DNA of 9,443 nucleotides from the NCBI GenBank assembly GCA_028869355.1, contig JAGWSK010000167.1, positions 1 to 9,443 on the forward strand. The letters run 5' to 3'. The notes beneath the pieces were generated by a model. That model had not been told where the DNA came from. It made no database searches and saw nothing but the letters and a program-made list of their open reading frames with translations. Made by a program: the position numbers and the translations under genes. This document shows, piece after piece, positions 5,717 through 9,443 of the stretch (its first letter is position 1; each line of letters starts with the position of its first letter). The stretch is from Alphaproteobacteria bacterium. Its GTDB lineage: Bacteria; Pseudomonadota; Alphaproteobacteria; Micropepsales; Micropepsaceae.

Positions 5717-6604
5717 TTAAGGCCAGCGGGCTTCCGGCGGAAGCGACATCAGGATGGCTTCGGTATTTCCGCCGGTCATCAGCCCGAATTTTGTGCCACG
5801 GTCATAGACAAGATTGAATTCGACATAGCGGCCGCGGCGCACCAGTTGTTCATCCTTCTCATCCGTGCTCCACGGCTCATACATGGTTGCGCGTACGATG
5901 GAGGGATAGGCCTCCAGAAACGCGCGTCCGACATCCCGGGTAAAGGCAAAATCCTTCTCCCAGTCATTGTCGAGATAGTCGAAGAATATTCCGCCGACGC
6001 CGCGCGGTTCGTTGCGATGCTTGATGTAGAAATACTCGTCGCACCAGCGCGCGAAGCGTTCGTAATAATCCGCGCCATGTGCGTCGCAGGCGCGCCGGAA
6101 CGCATCGTGGAAGCGGATCGAGTTGGGATGCTCGCGCGTCCGCTGCACGGCGAGCATGGGCGTGAGATCGCCGCCGCCGCCGAACCAGGTGCGCGCGGTG
6201 ACGATGTGCCGTGTATTGAAATGTGCGGTCGGCACCCTGGGATTATGCATGTGCGCAACCAGCGAAATTCCGCTGGCCCAATAGCTGGGATCGTCCTGGG
6301 CGCCGGGAATTTCGCTGGCATATTGGGCCTCAAAACGTCCGTAAACGGTGGAAAAATTGACTCCCACTTTCTCGAACACCCGGCCCTTCATCAGCGACAT
6401 GGTGCCGCCGCCCCCGTCGGCCCCGTCCGGTGTCGGCCGCTTCCATGTTTTGCGCTGGAACCGGCCCGGGCTCCGGCCCGGCGCGCCCGTGTATTCGTCC
6501 TCGATGGCTTCGAAGGCCGCGCATAGCCGGTCGCGCAACTCGGCAAACCACTGCGCTGCGCGGCGTTTCCTCTCCTCCAATGCCGCCTGTCCGCTTTCGG
6601 TCAT
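5717..6604 (-). CDS. hemF: Oxygen-dependent coproporphyrinogen III oxidase HemF
   Basis: Oxidatively decarboxylates two propionates of coproporphyrinogen III to vinyls, giving protoporphyrinogen IX, with O2 as oxidant (aerobic haem synthesis, cytoplasm). At 295 residues it is full length. Family blocks appear in order: GGGGTMSLMKGRVFEKVGVN (64-83), HFNTRH (128-133), WFGGGGDLTP (140-149, with the conserved Asp at 146), RGVGGIFFDYLD (201-212), GRYVEFNLVYDRGTKFGL (258-275) and the end block ILMSLPPEARWP. The start ATG at 6604 forms an ATGA overlap with the trmL stop. The next gene, terC, starts five bases after the hemF stop. Its placement next to petABC links haem supply to a haem-rich respiratory complex, but the two groups are transcribed apart. 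Confidence 0.97.
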   Translation of the reverse strand: MTESGQAALEERKRRAAQWFAELRDRLCAAFEAIEDEYTGAPGRSPGRFQRKTWKRPTPDGADGGGGTMSLMKGRVFEKVGVNFSTVYGRFEAQYASEIPGAQDDPSYWASGISLVAHMHNPRVPTAHFNTRHIVTARTWFGGGGDLTPMLAVQRTREHPNSIRFHDAFRRACDAHGADYYERFARWCDEYFYIKHRNEPRGVGGIFFDYLDNDWEKDFAFTRDVGRAFLEAYPSIVRATMYEPWSTDEKDEQLVRRGRYVEFNLVYDRGTKFGLMTGGNTEAILMSLPPEARWP

Positions 6605-7068
6605 GAAATCGTCCTTCCGTCCGCCGGGAATTGGCCGGTTTGACGCAGCGCCTCGCCAATCACGATTGCAGCCGTCATGGCCACGTTGAGGGAACGCAAG
6701 CCGGCGCGCAATGGAACGCGAAGCCGCGCATCGGCGGCTTCATGCACATTACCCGGAACACCGGCGCTTTCGCGGCCCAGGAGGATGATATCGGTGCTGC
6801 GGAACGGAAAGGCCGTGTAGGCGGTCTGTGCCGTGGTCGTCATCAGGATGATCCGGCCGCCGCGCGAGGCGAGGAATTGGTCCCAGGAGGGGTGGCGCAT
6901 AACCTCGGCGAGTTCCAGATAATCCATTCCGGCGCGGCGGAACCCGGTGTCGCTGAACAAAAAGCCGCAGGGCTCGATAATGTCCACCGGAACGCCAAGG
7001 CAGGCGCCCAGCCGGATGATGGCGCCCGTGTTTTGCGGGATATCTGGTTCGAACAATGCAATGCGCAT
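6601..7068 (-). CDS. trmL: tRNA (cytidine(34)-2'-O)-methyltransferase TrmL (SPOUT)
   Basis: SAM-dependent SPOUT enzyme that 2'-O-methylates the wobble base (position 34) of certain leucine tRNAs. The 155-residue length fits the minimal TrmL type, which is a trefoil-knot domain without extra RNA-binding domain. Motif 1 is IPQNTGAIIRLGACLG (10-25, with the Asn and Arg of the family). The knot contains LLGRESAGVP (96-105) and RSLNVAMTAAIVIGEALRQ (125-143), which form the SAM pocket. ATG at 7068; no good ribosome site is visible upstream. First gene of the trmL-hemF-terC unit, with a perfect dyad about 30 bases upstream. The hemF ATG overlaps its stop. Confidence 0.95.
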   Translation of the reverse strand: MRIALFEPDIPQNTGAIIRLGACLGVPVDIIEPCGFLFSDTGFRRAGMDYLELAEVMRHPSWDQFLASRGGRIILMTTTAQTAYTAFPFRSTDIILLGRESAGVPGNVHEAADARLRVPLRAGLRSLNVAMTAAIVIGEALRQTGQFPADGRTIS

Positions 7069-7090
7069 GAAACTATCGGCGGTTCTGAGT

Positions 7091-7118
7091 GGTTTTATGC
7101 GGCATCGTGCCGCAAACC
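7091..7118. promoter_or_regulatory. Perfect dyad in the trmL/petA divergent region
   Basis: TGCGGCA (7098-7104), spacer TCG, TGCCGCA (7108-7114): a perfect 7-bp inverted repeat, with outer GGTT (7091-7094) and AACC (7115-7118) extending it as a bulged hairpin. It begins about 25 bases upstream of the trmL ATG, where a minus-strand promoter or leader should be. It could be a repressor operator or a leader stem. No transcription factor can be named from this sequence. Confidence 0.35.
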
Positions 7119-7272
7119 ATCGGAAAATTTCTCTGCTCTATATGGGGGGCGCGATTTGGCGGCGCCGCAAGTCCGGGGCGGCGCTTCTTTATGACCTATC
7201 CGGATGCCCATGCAGAGCGTCGATGCTCCAGGCCGGCGAGCCTGAGAGGCTAAGTTTCAAGGGATTATAGCA
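7119..7272 (+). promoter_or_regulatory. Upstream region of the petABC operon
   Basis: Must hold the petA promoter. TATAT at 7138-7142 is a weak -10 candidate without a clear -35. A 7-bp stem, GCGCCGC (7162-7168) and GCGGCGC (7178-7184), is followed by TTCTTTAT, so it resembles a weak plus-strand terminator or attenuator in the leader. AAGGGA at 7259-7264 lies 8 bases before the GTG and is the ribosome binding site of petA. Confidence 0.35.
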
Positions 7273-8142
7273 GTGGCTCACTCGCACACGGCCGACGTAA
7301 CCCAAACGGCCGAACCGACGCGACGCGATTTCCTTTACGTCGCCACCACCGTGGTCGCAGGCATAGGCGCAGCGGCGACGCTTATCCCGCTGATTGTCCA
7401 GATGAATCCATCGGCCGATGTGCTCGCCCTCGCGTCGGTTGAGATCGACTTGACGCCGATCCAGCCGGGCCAGACGGTAACCTTCACCTGGCGCAGCCAC
7501 CCGCTGTTTGTCCGCCGCCGGACGCCACAGGAAATCGCCGCGGCGCGCGCTGTGCCGATTTCCGATCTGCTCGACCCCGTGGCCAGGAATGCGAATTTTC
7601 CGGAGAACGCGCCCGCCACCGACGACAACCGGCTGACGCCGAATATTCCGGGTGCGGCTGCTCCACCACCGGCCGGAGCAGCGGCCGGAGCAGCACCAGC
7701 AGGTACGAGTGGTACGGCCGCAGGTTCAGCTTCTGCGGCAGCAGTGGCGCCTGCACCGCCAGGTGCCGCTACCGCTGGAGCGCCGCCCGGTTCGGAAGCC
7801 GCAACCCCCGAAGGCGCGCAAACGATACCGGCTACCACAGGCGGAACCCCCGCAGCGGTGGCCGGAAACCCGACACCGGAAGCAGCGGCCGGGGCAACCG
7901 GCGCCGGGGCGCCGGCAGAACTGCCCGAATGGCTGGTTGTGGTCGGCGTATGCACGCATCTTGGCTGCACGCCGACGGCGAGCACGGCTTTGGCGCCGGA
8001 GGGCGATTTCGGTGGCTGGCTGTGCCACTGCCATGGCTCGCAATACGATGTTGCCGGCCGGGTGCGCAGGGGACCGGCGCCGCAGAATCTCGCGGTTCCG
8101 CCCTACGCCTTTCTTTCGAATACCCGCATCAAGGTTGGCTGA
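7273..8142 (+). CDS. petA: Ubiquinol-cytochrome c reductase Rieske iron-sulfur subunit, with a long Ala/Pro/Gly insert
   Basis: Rieske [2Fe-2S] subunit of the cytochrome bc1 complex; it takes an electron from ubiquinol at the Qo site and passes it to cytochrome c1. The N terminus has a twin-arginine motif (RRDFLYV, 17-23) and one membrane anchor (about 21-43), as expected for Tat-dependent insertion. The cluster domain is complete: CTHLGC (227-232) and CHCHGS (251-256) give ligands C227, H229, C251 and H254, with C232-C253 able to form the stabilising disulfide. GPAPQNLAVPPY (268-279) closes the domain. Usual bacterial subunits have about 170-200 residues; this has 289. The excess is a low-complexity Ala/Pro/Gly/Thr stretch at about 127-215, between the early part of the head domain and the cluster. 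GTG start with AAGGGA 8 bases upstream. Confidence 0.96.
   Translation: MAHSHTADVTQTAEPTRRDFLYVATTVVAGIGAAATLIPLIVQMNPSADVLALASVEIDLTPIQPGQTVTFTWRSHPLFVRRRTPQEIAAARAVPISDLLDPVARNANFPENAPATDDNRLTPNIPGAAAPPPAGAAAGAAPAGTSGTAAGSASAAAVAPAPPGAATAGAPPGSEAATPEGAQTIPATTGGTPAAVAGNPTPEAAAGATGAGAPAELPEWLVVVGVCTHLGCTPTASTALAPEGDFGGWLCHCHGSQYDVAGRVRRGPAPQNLAVPPYAFLSNTRIKVG
7651..7917 (+). repeat. Low-complexity insert-coding segment of petA with 12-bp tandem repeat
   Basis: Encodes residues about 127-215 of the Rieske protein, almost wholly Ala, Pro, Gly, Thr, Ser and a few Glu. The 12-base unit GGCCGGAGCAGC occurs twice in tandem (7671-7682, 7683-7694), which points to growth by replication slippage. The reading frame stays open and matches the conserved parts on both sides, so this is not a frameshift. 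Confidence 0.8.
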
Positions 8143-8151
8143 GGAAACGCT

Positions 8152-9426
8152 ATGGAAGGTCCAACCTATATTCCCAGATCCGGTTTCGCGCGCTGGATGG
8201 ACCGGCGCCTGCCGGTCATCCGGTTCGCCCAGGAACATGTCATCTGGTACCCGACGCCGCGCAACCTGAATATCTGGTACGTCTTCGGCGGCATCCTCGC
8301 CATGATCCTGACGGTCCAGATTCTGACCGGAATTGTCCTGGCGATGCATTACACGCCGGATTCAACGCTCGCCTTCGATTCGGTCGAACACATCATGCGC
8401 GATGTGAATGCGGGGTGGCTGCTGCGGTATCTGCACTCCAACGGCGCATCGATGTTCTTCATCGCGGTATATCTGCATATCTTCCGCGGCCTGTATTACG
8501 GTTCCTACAAAGCGCCGCGCGAGCTGATCTGGATCATCGGTGTACTGATCTACATCGTGATGATGGCGACGGCGTTCCTCGGCTATACGCTGCCATGGGG
8601 CCAGATGTCGTTCTGGGGCGCGACCGTGATCACGAATTTCTTCAGCGCACTCGACTTCATCATTCCGCACCTCGGCACCTCGATCGTGACCTGGTTGTGG
8701 GGCGGGTTCGGCGTGGACAACGCGACGCTGCACCGGTTCTTCAGCCTGCATTATCTGCTGCCATTTGTGTTGGCGGCACTCGTCGCCCTGCATATCTGGG
8801 CGCTGCATGTGCCGGGCAACAACAATCCGCTCGGGATCGACGTGAAGAGCCCGCAGGATACCGTGCCGTTCCATCCTTATTACACGGTGAAAGACGCGTT
8901 CTTTCTCTGCTGCTTCCTGATTCTCTATGCCTATCTGGTGTTCTTCGCGCCCGATGTCCTGGGCGATCCAATCAATTATGTCCCCGCCAACCCGATCCAG
9001 ACGCCGGAAGACATCGTGCCGGAATGGTACTTCCTGCCGTTCTACGCGATCCTCCGTTCGATCCCGAACAAGCTCGCGGGCGTGATCGCGATGTTCTCGT
9101 CGATCCTGATCCTGCTGCTTCTGCCCTGGCTCGACACGAGCCGCGTGCGCAGCGGCCGGTTCCGGCCGGCGTTCAAGTGGTTCTTCCTCTTGTTCGTGAT
9201 CGACGCGCTGGCGCTCGGCTTCGTCGGCGCGCACCCGCCGGAAGGCTGGTACATCGTGGTCGGCCGAATCGCGACCTTCTGGTACTTCTTCCATTTCATC
9301 ATCCTTCTGCCGCTTCTCGGTTGGTTTGAACGGCCGCTGCCGTTGCCGGCCAGCATCTCCGAACCCGTCCTTGGGGGCGGACGAGCGGCGGCAGGAGCCG
9401 CCGCCCAGTCGATGGAGAGACACTGA
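8152..9426 (+). CDS. petB: Cytochrome b subunit of the bc1 complex
   Basis: Membrane core of the bc1 complex, holding haems bL and bH and the Qo and Qi quinone sites. At 424 residues it has the full-length mitochondrial/alphaproteobacterial form with eight transmembrane helices, not the split b6/subunit IV form. Haem ligands are H95 and H109 in helix B, and H200 and H214 in helix D, each pair 14 apart as required. The Qo-site PEWY motif is at 290-293 and the conserved GYTLPWGQMSFWGATVI block at 144-160. The extreme C terminus (about 401-424) is an Ala/Gly-rich tail beyond the last helix. GAGG at 8141-8144 overlaps the petA stop and lies 7 bases before the ATG. The stop overlaps the next ATG (TGATG), so the pet genes form a tight operon. 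Confidence 0.98.
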   Translation: MEGPTYIPRSGFARWMDRRLPVIRFAQEHVIWYPTPRNLNIWYVFGGILAMILTVQILTGIVLAMHYTPDSTLAFDSVEHIMRDVNAGWLLRYLHSNGASMFFIAVYLHIFRGLYYGSYKAPRELIWIIGVLIYIVMMATAFLGYTLPWGQMSFWGATVITNFFSALDFIIPHLGTSIVTWLWGGFGVDNATLHRFFSLHYLLPFVLAALVALHIWALHVPGNNNPLGIDVKSPQDTVPFHPYYTVKDAFFLCCFLILYAYLVFFAPDVLGDPINYVPANPIQTPEDIVPEWYFLPFYAILRSIPNKLAGVIAMFSSILILLLLPWLDTSRVRSGRFRPAFKWFFLLFVIDALALGFVGAHPPEGWYIVVGRIATFWYFFHFIILLPLLGWFERPLPLPASISEPVLGGGRAAAGAAAQSMERH

Positions 9427-9443
9427 TGCGGAAGTTCGTCGTC
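9426..9443 (+). CDS. petC: Start of the cytochrome c1 gene (partial, runs off the window)
   Basis: Only six codons are visible (MRKFVV), starting at an ATG that overlaps the cytochrome b stop by one base, with GGAGAG about 6 bases upstream. Basic residues then hydrophobics fit the start of a signal peptide. The identity comes from the conserved petA-petB-petC gene order in bacteria, not from the six residues. Confidence 0.75.

Noticed and set aside
7651..7917. Frameshift or assembly artefact in petA
   Set aside because: The frame stays open and matches conserved Rieske sequence on both sides, and the residue composition is consistent with a genuine disordered linker.
7929..9329. 466-codon plus-strand frame overlapping petA and petB
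   Set aside because: It is an Arg/Pro/Leu-rich out-of-frame reading of two firmly identified genes that hold all haem and cluster ligands in their own frames.
8362..9423. 353-codon minus-strand frame antisense to cytochrome b
   Set aside because: The translation is highly charged (Arg, Glu, His rich), as expected when membrane-helix codons are read in reverse; no motif is seen.
1..9443. Novel defence, mobile or biosynthetic system in the window
   Set aside because: Every long gene belongs to a known cellular family, and there are no transposase, integrase, CRISPR, toxin or nuclease-helicase cassettes.

Overview
The window looks like chromosomal DNA of a GC-rich alphaproteobacterium. The evidence is a cytochrome bc1 operon (Rieske, cytochrome b, start of cytochrome c1) divergent from a trmL-hemF operon, together with GC-rich codon use and a palindromic intergenic repeat of a type I remember from alphaproteobacterial genomes. 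The genus cannot be fixed from the sequence. All complete genes are cellular ones. I see no phage, transposase, integrase, CRISPR, toxin-antitoxin or defence genes, and no tRNA or rRNA.

Layout, left to right. Bases 1-152 are non-coding and hold a double-hairpin repeat flanked by copies of a short purine/pyrimidine-biased word. Bases 153-2497 (minus strand) are a two-gene operon: a LOG-family nucleotide phosphoribohydrolase, then an MBL/beta-CASP ribonuclease-like protein, overlapping by one base. A 175-base divergent gap with a strong hairpin separates it from a plus-strand periplasmic cyclophilin (2673-3257). Bases 3352-4307 (minus) hold a PIG-L/LmbE deacetylase and a 77-codon gene coupled to it by an ATGA overlap. 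Diverging from these is a small exported protein with WxxGxW/Y repeats (4510-4839).

Bases 4861-7068 (minus) form one transcription unit: trmL (wobble tRNA 2'-O-methyltransferase), hemF (aerobic coproporphyrinogen III oxidase), a TerC/YjbE-type membrane protein, then a 59-codon 3' remnant of a dienelactone hydrolase gene, and a rho-independent terminator. The remnant lies in the same frame as terC, directly after its stop codon. Diverging from trmL across about 200 bases is petA-petB-petC' (7273 to the window end), encoding the respiratory bc1 complex. This PetA carries an Ala/Pro/Gly-rich insert of about 90 residues just before its Rieske domain.

How the genes work together: petABC and hemF both serve haem-dependent respiration, since HemF makes protoporphyrinogen for haem and the bc1 complex uses haems b and c plus a Rieske cluster. 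The remaining genes are RNA, nucleotide, cell-envelope or protein-folding functions with no evident shared pathway. I did not find convincing evidence of a new multi-gene system. The most unusual items are the Rieske insert, the dienelactone hydrolase remnant fused in frame behind terC, and the uncharacterised small gene coupled to the PIG-L deacetylase.
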